The position numbers and the translations under genes were made by a program. From Glycine soja (Eukaryota; Streptophyta; Magnoliopsida; Fabales; Fabaceae), in assembly GCF_004193775.1 (NCBI RefSeq), contig NC_041021.1, forward strand, positions 1,188,001 to 1,252,000: DNA of 64,000 nucleotides, in the 5' to 3' direction. Below are positions 1 to 13,995 of this stretch, one piece after another (within the stretch, counting starts at the first letter, position 1; every line of letters begins with the position of its first letter). Below the pieces are notes generated by a model. That model saw only the letters and a program-made list of their open reading frames with translations. It did no database searches and was not told the origin of the DNA.

Positions 1-757
1 TTTTTTTTTTTTGGTGAAATGGGAATATATTAAAACGTTTCAATTAAACTGGAACCAATCTTCAATTATAGTCCTAGAAAAAAAAAATCCCTGAATGATT
101 AAATTCAAGTACTAGTTCCACATGTACAAACAAACTAAAGTCAGAACAAATCTCTTCTTCACATGCAACAAATTGCTATGCCTTTGAAATTTCACGAACC
201 CTTCAATCCACGCCGCGATTATCGTTTGTCAAGTCTTCGAAGATATCCAAAAAAAAACACAAAATTATCTTTAAAAAACACACAAAGTCCAATTTATGAA
301 AGTTTTATAATTTTGGCCTCGTGTGAAGACTAAAGCACGGTTGTTGACAAAATTGAACTTATAGCTTATGGTCTTTTTAAGAGACAAATAGAGTCGTTGG
401 TTATATTATATTTTATATTTTATGTCCTCTTGAAAGCGAAATGATACGTAGTTTAATGTTTTCTCTTCTGGCCTATTCGTTAAAAAAATTGTCTTTTTTT
501 TTTATCTAATGCATGCCTTCTTTGTTGACCAAGGACCCCAATTTCAGGAACAACTATAACTATTAAACCACGTATTTATCTTGAACTCTTTCATTTCAAG
601 TGTGTGAGCATTACCCCTTTGGTTTTTTGTGAGGAATAATTAAAATCTGTTTCATTTTATCACAAAGTGACATTGATTCTCTATACCCTATAGTGCCTCA
701 ACCTCACAAAACTAAAAGGCCAAAGAGAAATTTTGTTCAATTGGGGTGCTAGCTATA
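1..757 (+). promoter_or_regulatory. Upstream region of the PADRE gene
   Basis: AT-rich non-coding sequence in front of the start codon at 758. A W-box-like TTGACC lies at 525-530 and a TTGAC core at about 344-348. WRKY factors bind such sites, and PADRE genes as a family respond to pathogens and abiotic stress, so WRKY control is plausible but inferred. No clear TATA box could be fixed. The window opens with a T-run. Confidence 0.35.
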
Positions 758-2606
758 ATGGGTAACACATTTGGTGCGAAGAAAACCACAAAGGTTATGA
801 AAATTGATGGTGAGACATTCAAATTGAAGACACCAGTGAAAGTTGGGGAAGTGCTTAAGGATCACCCTGGTCTTGTTTTGCTAGATTCTGAGGCGGTTAA
901 ACACTATGGCGTGAGAGCAAAGCCATTGGAAGCACACAAGGATTTGCAGCCTAAGAGGCTGTATTTTCTTGTGGAGCTTCCGAAGGAGACGACGCCGCGA
1001 AGGGTTCGTTCCGGCATCAACATGAGTGCCAAGGATCGCCTAGAGAGCCTTGTGCTCACTAGAAGGTCTGCCTCTGATCTTTCAATCATGAAACAAAGCA
1101 GCAACACCGATAATAAGGAGAATAGTAATAATGGTGGTGGTGTGAGGTTGAAAATGAGGCTTCCAAAAGCAGAAGTGGAGAAATTGATTCAAGGTTGCAA
1201 GGATGAGGCTGAGGCTGCTGAGAGGATCATGAACCTTTATAAGGCCAATGGAAGCAGAGAAAATGAGGGTGGAACTAAGGAAAATGGTGAAAAGATGGTG
1301 GTGTTGGACCAACAAAGTGTTAAGGAGAGTACAAAGGTATGTGAAGTTTGTTTTCATGGCATGGTTTTGTCGATTGTTTAATCTTTAAACGTGAGTTTTA
1401 ATGTTAACTGGTTCTTTTTCTATTAATGTTAATTATTAGAATCCTCTTTTGGATTTATACAAAAACTTGCTCTTTTAAACCAGTCTAAGGAATTCGTTGG
1501 AATTTGGTGACAGAGTTATGTTGCATTTAACAATTGTGTCGTATAAAATATGTGAAATTTTAAAAAATTTCATGACGCTATTCCTCCTATTGTTGAACTT
1601 TTTTTAAGAAAAAATTAACTTTTACTTTAGTTTGATAGATTTCATAGTGAAGTAGATTTAAGAAGAGGAGACATTTAGCTTAATTATTTTTACCTTGAAT
1701 GTGAGTGTATTTGAAGATTCAAAGGCCAGATATCAACCACCTTATGTTTTGAAATTTGTCATTATTTTCTCTTCCTAAAATATCTGTTAGGAAAATGATA
1801 TTAGAAATTTCCGGAGGTGGTATATTTGAACAACCATATTAAGGTTTTATTCAGAAAAAAAAAAAAAAAAACATGTTAAGGTTTTCTTTAAGAGTTCTAC
1901 CAAAATTTATGCCTTTAAAACCTTTTTTAATTGAGTTTCGCCAAAATACAAAAAAAAATGATGAACAAACTAATATTAATGGCTGAGAAGCGTCTCAAGA
2001 ATAATGGGGCCGAAAGAATGCTTAAACAATAATTAATGTTGTCTGGCACACGCTTTTTTAAATTGTAGGAGTTGAAAAATGAGATAAGAGAAAACTTTAA
2101 TATTTGATAGATGATGTGATATAAAAAGAAAATAAGATGAAAATAAAAAGTGTACACTTATATAAATATCATTCTTATTTTTTTTTTTTATACATCATCA
2201 TTCTTATTTATTAATAGTATGCAACAACAGAAAGATTTCAATACATTAACATACTCTGCATGTGACCCCCGTGAGAAATTAAGTTACCCTGCAACCGCAA
2301 AAGAGTATTGAGATCTGAAATATTACATGTTATGTTCATTTCAATTTGTTGGTTCTGCATAAGATATAGTTGCACGAAGTTTGCATAATGCATATTGACT
2401 TCAAAAAAAAATTAGAGGGACTGAGATTTTTATTTTATTTGAGTATGAATATTATGTGTGTCCATATGACTATTTTTTACAATATTGTATCACAAAATCC
2501 TGTTTATAAAGACTAATTTTTTTGCGTTGAATCAAAATTCTTGCAGAAAAGGGTGAGTTTTATGCCAATCAACGAAGGAGGAATTGAAGTAGCTGTGGCT
2601 TCATAA
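758..2606 (+). CDS. PADRE (DUF4228) domain protein, two exons
   Basis: Exon 1 is 758-1336 and exon 2 is 2547-2606, joined across a 1210-bp GT-AG intron at a codon boundary, giving 212 residues. The start is the ATG at 758; reading from the in-frame GTG at 746 is not supported. The protein begins MGNTFG, a possible N-myristoylation context. It then shows family hallmarks: VLKDHPG and LLDSEAVK near residues 35-50, LQPKRLYFLVELP near 65-75, RRSASDL near 105, a low-complexity Asn-rich segment, VRLKMRLPKAEVEKLI and EAAERIMNLY. Exon 2 supplies only 19 residues, including RVSFMPI, the typical C-terminal motif. PADRE proteins are plant-specific, partly disordered and induced by pathogens, cold, drought or cadmium; no biochemical activity is established. 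If exon 2 is missed, the protein is wrongly extended into the intron by 18 residues. Confidence 0.9.
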
Positions 2607-5600
2607 CCACTTTCATTACATTAACCATGAAGCCGAATATTGAATCCACTGTGTTGCTGTTAGCTTGGGGAATATGAATATCTCACAAACCAAAGGAGCT
2701 TTGCTTACACATAGTTGAATAAGAGTTATGTTATTTGAACAATGCTTAGAATTTCAACTGGTTACAATTTTATAGGTGTCTGTATATTAGTTTTCATAGA
2801 ACAGAAGAATATATATTTAGTAAGAACTAGTAGTTGCTCTTTTTTAGCAGACACCTGTTGTGACTAATTGTAAATCTATGTATTGTATATGTAGCATTAC
2901 TCCTAGAGTGATGATGTGTACATATTTTGAGGATGACTTGATATTAACTTTCTACTTTTCTCTTAAGAGTTCTCTCAGGTGTTTATGATTACCAAATAGT
3001 TTTGAAGCTCCAATTATAATTAGTAGCAAAAATAGAACAAGGAAAAAAATGGTAAATTACTAGTAGATGAACATAGGTGAATGTTCAATCTACTATGATC
3101 GATGAACATACTATACAAGACAGAAATTCGGATGAAGAGGAGGTGGGTCTCGAGAGTGCAGATGGAGATTTTGATTAAATTTAATATAGTTTGAACAATA
3201 AACTTTGTTTAAATTATCATTCCTAAATTGTGGAATCAGTCTACAAGCATAATAAAGTGAACAAAATTAATAGATTAAATTTAAAATGTTATTTAACAAA
3301 ACTTAAATGAAGTATTTTTACCAACTGCCTATTGCAGCTACCCAACTCAAAATTCTATTAAGTTTTTTGGTCAATTAGCTTAGCTCTTAAATATCATATG
3401 AATTAGTTAGGCTGTTAAAATAATAGTCGATTCAATATTCTAAAACTATAAATAGTTGTTTCGTACATATGACCAAATACAAACATTTATTTTTCTCTTA
3501 TTCTTCTCTAAGAGTGTGCCTTAACATGGGGTAAGTTTTAAAGCGACAATCTTCTCTACTTGCTATTTGTGTATTTTCTCTTCTCATTTGCCTTTTCATC
3601 TCCTTCCATGGTGCGTCCTCCAACCATTGATGACAATTTTTAATCTATGCTTTCTTCACCCATTGGAGAGAACTATTAACTCCTAGAACAGGTCAATTCA
3701 ATGAATCTATTTCTCGTCCTAATAAATGAGCTTGCCATCTTTCTTCTCGTTAACAAAATAACATCTTCATCAATTCTTGATTACTCAATTTAGTTTGTAT
3801 TGACTGTGTAACAAAACTTCACATAATTAAAGAGAATGTAGAGAAGAATTGAATATTTTTTATCAACTTGCACCTACATCTATTTGGCAGTGCACATGGT
3901 TGAACATAACCCAATAAGAATATGTACTTGCCTTTATAATAGGACCCAATGAATGCTATTCTCAAGTTCATAGACAAATTATTCTATTGGATCTTATCCT
4001 TTCCATTTCGAAAGTTTTCTTTATTTGTTCAATATGGTGAAGCATTGTGAACTTGGTTATTCATTGTTACTAGTGCAAGAATTGCAACTTGTTTTTGCTG
4101 TGAAACACACCAATTTAAAGTCTTCTAGCAATTATCTAACAAAAATGGAAAAAAAAAAAAAAAGATCATCCCTCATGCACCCATAAAGAGGCTTGCTTGG
4201 GCACATTATATGAATGTGTGACCTAGATGTAATGCATTTAATTTATCACAAGGGCACATTCATACATCATGCTCAAAACTGAATCCTACAACAATTTTTG
4301 TTTTTAACCAAGTTGGCCCAAAATCTAAGTTGTAGACTTGTTGGTTCAGCAAATTAAGATTGTGTTTGCATGTTACCTCAACGCTGGTGAAATAGGTGTC
4401 CAAACACAACCTAAATCATTCCAAGTCGTATAGTAGCAAAGAAAAGATTAATATTTTAAAGGTAAAACAAAAAGAAAAAAAAAAGTTAATCATATGACAA
4501 GAAATATTTTAGTTAGTTAATTTTGTTTCTAAAAGCTTTTACCTAAACAAATTAAATGTCTTAAATATTTCAGATGGAGAACAAAGAAACATGCTTTTTC
4601 TTCCTTGTAATCGAACTACTGCATTCTTTTTTGTTTTGGATGGAGAAACTTTGTGGTGAAGGGATCAATGTTGTCACCCAATCCAAGGCCAAGACAAGTC
4701 CTTAAGTTAAGCAGTAGTCATAATAGAATATTCTTGAATTAGAACTCAAGTTATGTGTGTTTGTCATGGAAGGAAAATGATTAGGAGAGCCAACCTCCCT
4801 TGGCCGCGTTATAGTTTTTTGTTACTTTTTTTTGCTGAATGTAGTTTTTTGGTTACAAATAAAAAAAAAAAGTCATTAATATGGATTAATGTTGAAATTG
4901 AAGGTTGACTATGTATTCTTGCTTTAAATTATTATATTTGTTCGTTATATTATTATTTGTTTAATTTTTTCATGTTATGATTGGTTTTGAAGTTGCTCTT
5001 GACATTCTTTTTAAGAAATTATAACATAGTGGTTGATTCATTAGCTAAGCCTGCTAAAAATATTAAGGTTTTTTAAAATGTCATGCTACCATAATTTAAG
5101 TCATAACATTTAAAATATAATGTTTTTAAATGGCATGCTATCAATGTGTAGTATAAGAATCACCTTTCAATATTTCATACACATGTCACAAGGTGGTTGG
5201 TAGTTTAACTTAACATTAAATCTCACATTTTCGTATGTAATTATTTTATATCTTACTGAAAAATTATTTTCTGACAAAATGTATGTTTGGATTGATAGTA
5301 AGTTCAACTCACAATAATTTTCAAAAGCAACGAATAAAAGTCAGTTACTTTTATGGTGATGAGCTTATCATGATTTTACACTCACCACAATATATTTTAC
5401 CATCAAATCAAACACATTATAATACTATTCATTTTGTTACTATTTTTGTCTTACAAATATCTCATTTTCTTCGTATCCAAAAATATTGTCCAAAATGTAC
5501 GACTTCATGTGAAGTCAATTTAGTAAGCTCTCTGAACGTGGCCTGCACATGTAGAAAAGAAAAGTCGAAGATCTCTTATCAAGAGAATTTCATCTCACTT

Positions 5601-6840
5601 TCCTATCAAAGCATGTGCAAAAAAAGTGCACAGCCATTGAATTCTCGGAAACTCAAGCTTCCGTCAGCAGCAGCAATATTAAATCATTCATTCAAAGAAC
5701 ACCATCTTAGGCCCAATCAAAAGGCACGCTAATAATTAGCCATTCACAAAGCTCAAAATGTATCTCAGTTTAATTTAATTTATTTCAAAAAATATTGTAA
5801 CTATTATTATTGCATTTATTTCTTTATAGGAACTTTTAATCATGATAATTCTTCTAATGTTATTTCCACCTCTAAACAGGCACTTAACGTAAATGGTCAA
5901 TTATTTCAAATTATATTTTTTAATATAATCTTTGTGACACCATGATAATGCTATTTTATTATTAAGTGAATTTTATGTGATTTCTGTAAAATAAAAAATT
6001 CAAATAATTTAGTGAGACCCGTAAAATTCATAGCTTCATTCAAAATGAGATGAATAAAAATGAAGTACCAGAAGCAATAAATAAATAAAATGTAGTGCCA
6101 AAGATGAAGATTTATTTGAGCAGAAACCACCACGTCCAATTTTTTAATAGTTTTATTCATATGATTGTTTAAAAGTACATTCATTATTAATTTACTTTTA
6201 AGTACATTATAGCCTTGATTGATCAAAATTTAAAAATGAACATACATTCACTTGGCTTTTTAAGTGCATGTTTATGTTTGCTTTATTGTTACAAACATAC
6301 TTTTGGAACAAAATGAGATTTACAAAAACATTCAGATCCTTTCTTTTGCAAAACTGTGTTTGTAAACCATTAGATTTATCTTAAAAAATTTACACCGCAT
6401 TTTGAACAGAAATCTAAACATAACAAGTTTTTAGTCAAACTCTCTTTAAAAACACTTTTTTTTTCAACTTCAAAACCAGTTTGTTTAAAAGTTCAAACAT
6501 GAATAACACAAGTTTCCTAATCTGCCTCGTGTGTTAGCTGTTATATATACCTGCGACAATTAATTAGGGTTAAAATATAGTTTAGCATGACGTGGTTCAA
6601 TTCAGTTCACAATTATTTTAAGAATAATACTAATAGTAATGCCTCTCCCTCTCATCAGTTTTATTGCTATCATTAGCCTGTTATATTATACACCAATCCC
6701 ATTTTCTATTTTACAAAGCCAGTTCAATAGCCATTTTACCTAATATTTTACATTAAACGTGCATTCTAATTTACAAAGAAACGTACAAAGGTTCCAAAGA
6801 ATTTAACATAATTCCAACATACCATTTTGATTTGGAGGCA
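2607..6840. other. Intergenic, AT-rich
   Basis: The first few hundred bases are probably the 3' UTR of the PADRE gene. The rest is AT-rich with many stop codons. A 149-codon open frame at 5283-5732 (+) has no recognisable domain, signal peptide or splice context and is probably fortuitous. No RNA gene or clear transposon end was seen. Confidence 0.5.
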
Positions 6841-7091
6841 AGCTGATGAGGCAAAGAAAACAAGTTAGCAGTAATTAATCATTATGAACATATCAAAATA
6901 TTCATTTCTCAAATTATTGTAATATTCTAAGTTAGAACAATAGATTGGGAAAGAAAAAAAAAAGTACAGCAAGGTGTATCCAAAACAACAACTTAGTATC
7001 GAATATGGATACATGGCTAACATGTACATTTGACCACTGCCTCTGCCCTTGTTGTGTGTTGTTTGGAAAAAAAATATATGATTATACATTT
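6841..7091 (-). other. Probable 3' UTR of FAB1C
   Basis: Non-coding sequence directly downstream, on the minus strand, of the kinase stop codon (7092-7094). The true polyadenylation site cannot be placed from sequence alone. Confidence 0.4.
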
Positions 7092-10000
7092 TCAGGATGA
7101 CCATTGATCAGGTAAGGTGAGAAAGTATGTAGTCATGGCCTTCCTGAATCTTTTCTTGTATTGCTTAGGAGAAACTATTGTGGGAGCAGCATTTTTTGGA
7201 CCCCCAAGTATCCCTGATGCCTTCACCCATGTCTCTAAATGCTTGTCCCATGTGTATTGTCTCATGAAATCAATGATCCCCAAAACCAGTTCTTTGCTAT
7301 CATCGTCCACCCCAACCAGCAAAGAATAGTCCATCACATAAACAGACTGAAGAACCAAAAATGTTGTAGAAAGTAAGTAACAAGTAACAACCTTGCAATA
7401 GAGGCAATTGCTACACTTAAGTAAGTGGTAAGACCAAGAAATGGCTAGTTAAAACATTTGTCATAAAGTGAAATCATTGTTTGCATGCATGGTTCAAGGG
7501 AAATTTGTCAAGAGATCATTTTATAGAAGCCACATGATTAACATAATAAACAAGCCTCAAGAGATACCATGGACACTTAGGCATAACTTATGGATACAGC
7601 TAAGTGCTAAGCAAATTATAATTCTGTATAACTTAATTTAAAAATGCTAGATGTAACCTTTAGCCATTTAAGGTTGTTTAGAAGCCAAAATAAAGCTTAC
7701 CGCCAAAAAGGATGTGTCATTCCATACAGCTCTTTCCAGTCTTCTCTTAGCCCTACTCCCAAGAAATATGGGTTTTGTTCTCAATGTTTCTAACAAATTC
7801 ATGTCTAGCATCACTTTGTTTGTCCCGGTTGTGTCTGGATTATACCTGGATCTTTCTGAGCCCTTGAGATCATATACCCTGGATATGTTTCTCTTGTAAA
7901 AGAGATTCTCCATTACCATCAGATCTATTTTTGTTTCCTTGCCACCTTTTGGGTATTTGACAGTGACCTGCCACCAAAACAAGAAACATTGTAAACATAA
8001 AATTTACATTTATACACCAGTCTGGCGCCTGTATACAAAATGTCAAATAAAGACTTGAGTTCTCAGTTCTCACCTGATAAATACCAAGAATTTTGGCAAG
8101 ACAAGTTGGCCCTCCTGAGTTGAGGGCATCCATCAGGTATTTGAAATACTGAGGTGCAAATTTTTCAAAGGACTCCAATTCTGTCTTTGTCACTTGTTTA
8201 ATAATAAACCTCTCGTCCAATGATTTAGCGAAATATACATTACTTTTCCCTCCTTGTGCACTCCATCTCCGGCAACGGCTCATGGATCGCACAAAATCAA
8301 CCTCATTGGGGCAGCATTTTTTTCTAAGTGATTCAAACTGCTGTGCAAAATAGCAAGTGACAGAAAAATTCACTTTACCTCCAGCTCCCACAGAATCATC
8401 GCCAAAGGAAATTTGCAAGTGTAAAGATTTTTTGGAGTCCCTGAGAAGAGAACCAACAGAAGATGGAACATCTTCAGACCCATAACTACCATAATTGATA
8501 TAATCCAAGTCCAGACTACCCCATGCAGAAAAGCCAGAAGTAGCTAAATCTTCTTTGCTTCTCTCACGAGCAATCCTACTCTCTTGCATATCTGACTTAC
8601 CAGACACCCAATCTTCATATTCCTTGGAACTAAGGGCATAGGATATTATGCTAGAGTAATCATTGTCATAGACCGCAATAACTCTATCACCATGATATGT
8701 TTGGGAAAGTAGCAATCGAGCACCTTCAGCTATGCCTGACACAGAGGAAATGAATGATGGTGTGGAGCTCAGAATCAGATTTAGTTTCTGAGTCTCCCAT
8801 GGCAACATTTGAAAGTAAGACCGCAATATGTTAGAGAGGGGGTCTCTAACCATATTCCCGTAATCTCCAGAAGCATGAAAAGATCTAAGTGTCGATAAAT
8901 GTAAAGATGAGGGCAAGATTTTTCTTATTCTTTCCTGAACTCTTACTGCTGAATCAAAAGAATGAACTCTCACTGGTTGTGACACCCTTCTAAAAGGAGG
9001 ACTATCATGTTGATTCGGCCGCTGAATACTTCCAGCTGGGACGGCATTAGCTTGAGGTTGATCAGTTCCAGTCCATGCAGAATCTATTCTCTCAGAAAGA
9101 TTGGACTCATTTGATGGGAAACACTCGGATAATGTTCTGTTAAGTTCACCATCTGAATGTACTTTCTCTCCCTCAAGATAACATGTAAATGATCCCGAAG
9201 CACAAGGTTCAAGTGTGTCATCTGGCTCTGCAAGCATATGACTCTCATGAGATTCATGCAATTTTGAAAGGCGAGTATTATTTTGCTCAAGTCCACAATC
9301 AAAATTCTGCTCCTTGTGAAGTGAGTCAACTCTTAACTCTTTAACATCTGCACATAATTCATTTTCTTGTTTAACCTTGGAGCTAAAACTTCTTTTAATG
9401 AGAGAGTCCAATGAGAATAGTCGGTGATCCCAAACATGTGAACCAATAAGAAGAGAACGCCTCAACCGATTTAGTTCCAGAATGTCTAATTTCATCATCC
9501 CTGGTTGTGTGGCCACTGAGCCTGACTGTAGCAAACACTACATACACATGCATAAGAAAAGGAGGGGGGACAGGAAATTAGATACAAGTATTAAAGTATA
9601 TTCATCAGTAAAGCACACATAAAAACACTTGAACCTGACAAGGTTCTACAAAACCAAGTACCATAAGGCAACAATGATACATTACATAGACAGCATATAT
9701 ACACTAGCTTGCTTACATGATAATCAGTTCTTTCTCTTTGAAGCATATCTTTCAGATCCAGTATGTAGTTTTGAATGTCACATGTATCCGCCGACTCATT
9801 TCCAATACCAGGAGACACAATCTTTGTTTCCAGCCGTTCAAGCACGTTAGATATCTCCACATACAAGGTTTCCACTTTAATAAAAAGCTGCACAAAAGAA
9901 TAAGGAAAGTGAAGTTAATTTTTTATACCAAGGAGCAGATAAACTAAAATTTACAATTACTCTAGAATATACATACATACATACATACATACATATATGT

Positions 10001-13000
10001 ATGTATATATATATATATATTGTTCAGAACTACATTTAAAATAGCAAAGAAAATATTGTAGCTTTTTTATATCACCTCTCCTGCCTCCTTTATAATCCAC
10101 TCCTCTTGGATGTGGCCAAATTCCAACACAGATGGAGGTAGATGGACAGAAAGAATATCAATAGGGGAATACCGGAAGAAAGCAACCATGCTCCCAAACC
10201 TGTTACACATAAGGTTGTTTGTTACCTTTCAAGTATTGATAACCAACACAAATTACATAACAAAAAATTGATTGGTGATTCCTTGTCTGGATGATTTACC
10301 CATAGAAACGGAGGCAATCCCTCTGCAAAGAATGTCCACAGGTTGCAACTCGATTTGCAGTTGCATGGTTTGAAAAGCTAAGTTCCAAGAACTTTCCAAA
10401 AGATAATCCCCAAGCAGCATTCGACATAACAACTCTCTGAGTTGCTGGTGGAACTCCATCCTCAAATGGACACCTCAGACACCGGTGCCACATCCAAATC
10501 TTGCCATCTCTTTCCCCTGGTAACTTCACAGAGGGAAGGCACCGAACATTGATTGTAAGATTTCCTTGCTGGTGAGTAAAACATAGGACGTGAGCCTCTG
10601 CTGGCTCTTTACAAGACTGGCAGCAACATGCCTGGAAAAAGCAATTCATGTCCTTTCACTTCAGAAATAACTAGTACCAGAAAACACAAAAATAAACACA
10701 ACTTACCTGATCAAACAGATCATCACGAAGATATCTCCCAAGAGGCTTATCAAAAGATCCATAAAATTTAAAGCGCAGCAACCTAGTACGTTCACATACA
10801 GTTCCTTTTGATACACAATGACTGGAAAAGTACACCAATATGCTCTGATGACCATCAGTGGCAGAAAAGAATTCACCAGAAAGCTCATCCTCATTAGGCT
10901 TGTCTTTTGAGTCAGCAACTTCACCACACTCCCTCTCGTCTTGAACCATGGCTTGTTGCAATTCTGATTGCAAAAGGTCTCTTGTACTAAATATAGTCTC
11001 TCCGTCTGATTCATTGCACTGATGTAAATAATCTGATTCTACAGTCAAATTAGAAGTTAAATTATTATAGAATGAATCAGAGAGTACACTCTCGGCTCTA
11101 TAACCTGCCATGGTGCCTGTATATGAATGACAACTAAGGTCATCAAGATGCTCTGGCACTGATCCCAAATTTTCAAGCTTTAAATCAAGGCCAGCAAAGT
11201 CTTTCACTCTAGAAGCATCGTCAACCTCTGATTGGCACATGGTTGTAGAAAAGGAGTTAGGTATCATAGAAATATCAGTGTCAGCAGTTGCACTCTCTGG
11301 CATGTCAGTAGAGTTTTTTACTATCATTTTAGGTAGGGTAGCACCCTCATCGGCAAGGAATGAAGTCTCAAGAGATAAGTGATAGGCTGCAAAAACTGCA
11401 TATTGCACAACATGTTTAATTTTCTTTAGTTCTTCACGGCATGTGCCCTTCAGCAAGACCTATAATGAGAATCAAAATCAGAAACAGACACCATTGCACA
11501 TCCATATCCATACCTTACACAAAAAGAAACATGTAAAAAAACATGGAAGAAAATAAAAAGAAAAAGGAATACCGTGCAACCCAACCGCCGTGGACAACCT
11601 TCAAAAAACATTAATGTTTTGGTTGGCTTTTTGTTCAACTGATGAGTAGTCTCATGATCTTCCATCATTCTGTCTAACCGGAACAACTCACAGTGCCCCA
11701 ATCGTGCTTTAGATAAACAATCCACTGATGGAGTGACAAGAGCGCCAGTGCACCGAGCTATACGCTCCAGCAAAGGCCTTTTAACATTCAACACCAAGGA
11801 GATTTCCTTTGCCAGCAAATATTCCTGCGCACATGAAGCTACACTTTTTTCTACCAGCAAAACATTTGGTCGAAGAGCCTCAATTTTCGAAATAATCATC
11901 TTCAGATGATCATTTTCCTGCCAGCATTTACAAATGAGAATTTCTTTCGAAGAAAGAAAAAAAAACTGAAACGGAAAGACACATAATCCTATGTGAGTCA
12001 TGAAGGCACCTGCTGTAACAATGTATCAAAAGAAGCCAATTGATTTGGAACTTTCTGATATTCCAGAGCTCCACCTAAAAGGAGTAGTCTAGGCTTTCTG
12101 TATTGAGAGGTCATGCGCTTGTGCTTAATATTTTTTGTGCAAACTACTCCTTTGACAAGGGTGCTACAAAACCAAAAATCATAATTTAATGGTGAATCAC
12201 ATAGAAGTACCTAGGAACAAGGCAGGGATTTACAAGGTATATAGGCAAATTTCGGAAGATATGTTACCTCTCACTTGGGCTTCCAGATGCCACACATTTG
12301 ACCTTCACATAATCACCTGGATCCATACTGCCACCTTTGCTGGTATCTGGTCTCACAAAGTTAGCAGCCTGCCACGCTACTGTTGCAACTATGTCAAGCC
12401 AGTCCTCAGAATCATTTTCCTTACCAACTTTAATTCCCTCTCCCTGTAAAAGCTGTGAAACAAGAGCTCTAAAATGCCCTTGGATGACTGATTTTAAAGG
12501 TTCCTTGTTTTCGTCATTATGTTTCTCCTTTCCAGGAAACATATTAGATAGACTGCAACTGGATGAGAACAAGGCACCTGAGTCACCAATATCATCATCC
12601 TCGTCATCATATGCAAAGAAATTACCTTCTGCATCATCGTTCTCATCATCAGGCGGTGGGGGGAACCAAATATGACCACTGTTTTCAAAATCCAATGGCC
12701 TCTGCGAATTCTCATTCTGGTTCCGGAAAATAGACAAGTCGTCAGAAAAATAAGCAGTAGTATATGCATCCTCAGTCCCTTGTTCAGGCTTTCTTAAAAC
12801 AGCCATACTTTGTTGACCCAAGGGACCATCATTCTGAGGGATGTGGCCTTTCTCCTGCCCCTTCTGTTCAGGAAGCCCAGCCCTACTAGAAGTAAAACCA
12901 ATCCTAGAAGGGCTATCTGAAGGACTCGACCCCACAGAATTATAGTTGTAAGTGTCATGTCTAGCACTAACGCTACTTGAATCTATATCTGAATAAGTAT

Positions 13001-13995
13001 CACAATATGTACGTGACGATGGGCTGAGAAGGAGCTTCCTAGATTCCTCCATCCCCTCTTCATCACTCCTACATTTATACACAACACATATCAACTACAA
13101 AGGAGTTTTGAGGAAGAGGGACTACTTGAATTATGCAAGTAACTTTTAGTTTTCAAACAATTATAAAGGATCATTTTGTTCTCGAAATTCAAGGATAAGA
13201 AAACATATATGTGAGAACATATATTCATCATCAATTAAAATAACAATGAAAATTTACCCTTTCAATTGTAATAGTAATAGAACATGGAACACCATTATGT
13301 TAAGATATCAGATACGCAACAACTTTCTAATGAAATTCCAAAAAATACAAACCAAAAACATATAACTTCCCGTAATGATGATGAAAATATGATTACCTGA
13401 AGGTAGGTGGATGAGTAGATACCGAAGAAGGGTGAGTACAAGATGAGTTCACACGCTTGTTGACCACAGAACAAGGATAACATCCATAATCCAGATCGTG
13501 GAAACAGCTATCGAAGTGAGTTCCCTGATTCAGTTCAGCATTGAGAGGAGAACCGAGTCTATCACTCTCAACACTAAAGCATGGAGAAGGTGGCTCAGGA
13601 CTTTGTCTTGGACTCTCTTGTGGAGAGACAGAAGGGTGCACTTTCTCACTGCACTTCTTCTGACCCTCAAAACACATCCTCCTACTATTGGCATCTGAAC
13701 AGAACTTGCTTGAACGAATGGTTTCCTTAATTCCAGTGTTATCAGATTCACGATTCGACAGGTCACAACCCCGGATGCATTTCCCACACAACCAACGGCC
13801 ACAGCTTTTGCAATTGTAATTCTGCTGCTGATTCATTTCACCAAGATTTCTATTGCACTCACAACACATTTTGCAGCCACTATGATGGAGCATATCAAAT
13901 TTCTCAGACAAATAACACAAATCACTTCCTCCCCAAGAAACCCAAGACCTTACCTTTTCTATTAGATCTAATAGTGAACTATCAGGTATTCCCAT
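7092..13995 (-). CDS. FAB1C: FAB1C-type 1-phosphatidylinositol-3-phosphate 5-kinase, 11 coding exons
   Basis: Coding exons on the minus strand, in order: 13397-13995, 12268-13068, 12010-12163, 11573-11917, 10707-11459, 10300-10631, 10076-10199, 9717-9887, 8074-9525, 7701-7967 and 7092-7346. All introns are GT-AG, phases agree and the total is 5253 nt (1750 residues plus stop). The protein starts [13 protein letters not shown] Cys-rich segment at 41-73 has CxxC pairs but no RHHC core, so it is a degenerate FYVE finger, as in FAB1C rather than FAB1A/B. An acidic linker is followed by a chaperonin (Cpn60/TCP1)-like domain at about 465-760, a conserved Cys/His-rich region at about 880-1040, and a C-terminal PIP-kinase domain at about 1430-1745 with [22 protein letters not shown] (about 1609), MDYSLLVG (about 1671) and [10 protein letters not shown]. 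The family makes PI(3,5)P2 from PI3P on endosomal and vacuolar membranes. Length is close to remembered Arabidopsis FAB1C. Confidence 0.95.
9968..10020. repeat. (ACAT)n / (TA)n microsatellite in FAB1C intron 7
   Basis: About six tandem ACAT units run into TATG and TA repeats, all between kinase exons 7 and 8. It does not touch splice sites and is likely length-polymorphic. Confidence 0.85.

Noticed and set aside
5283..5732. 149-codon open frame on +
   Set aside because: No recognisable domain, signal peptide or splice partners, and ordinary AT-rich composition; likely fortuitous.
12189..12675. Plus-strand open frames across FAB1C exons 2 and 3
   Set aside because: Antisense shadows of the kinase coding exons.
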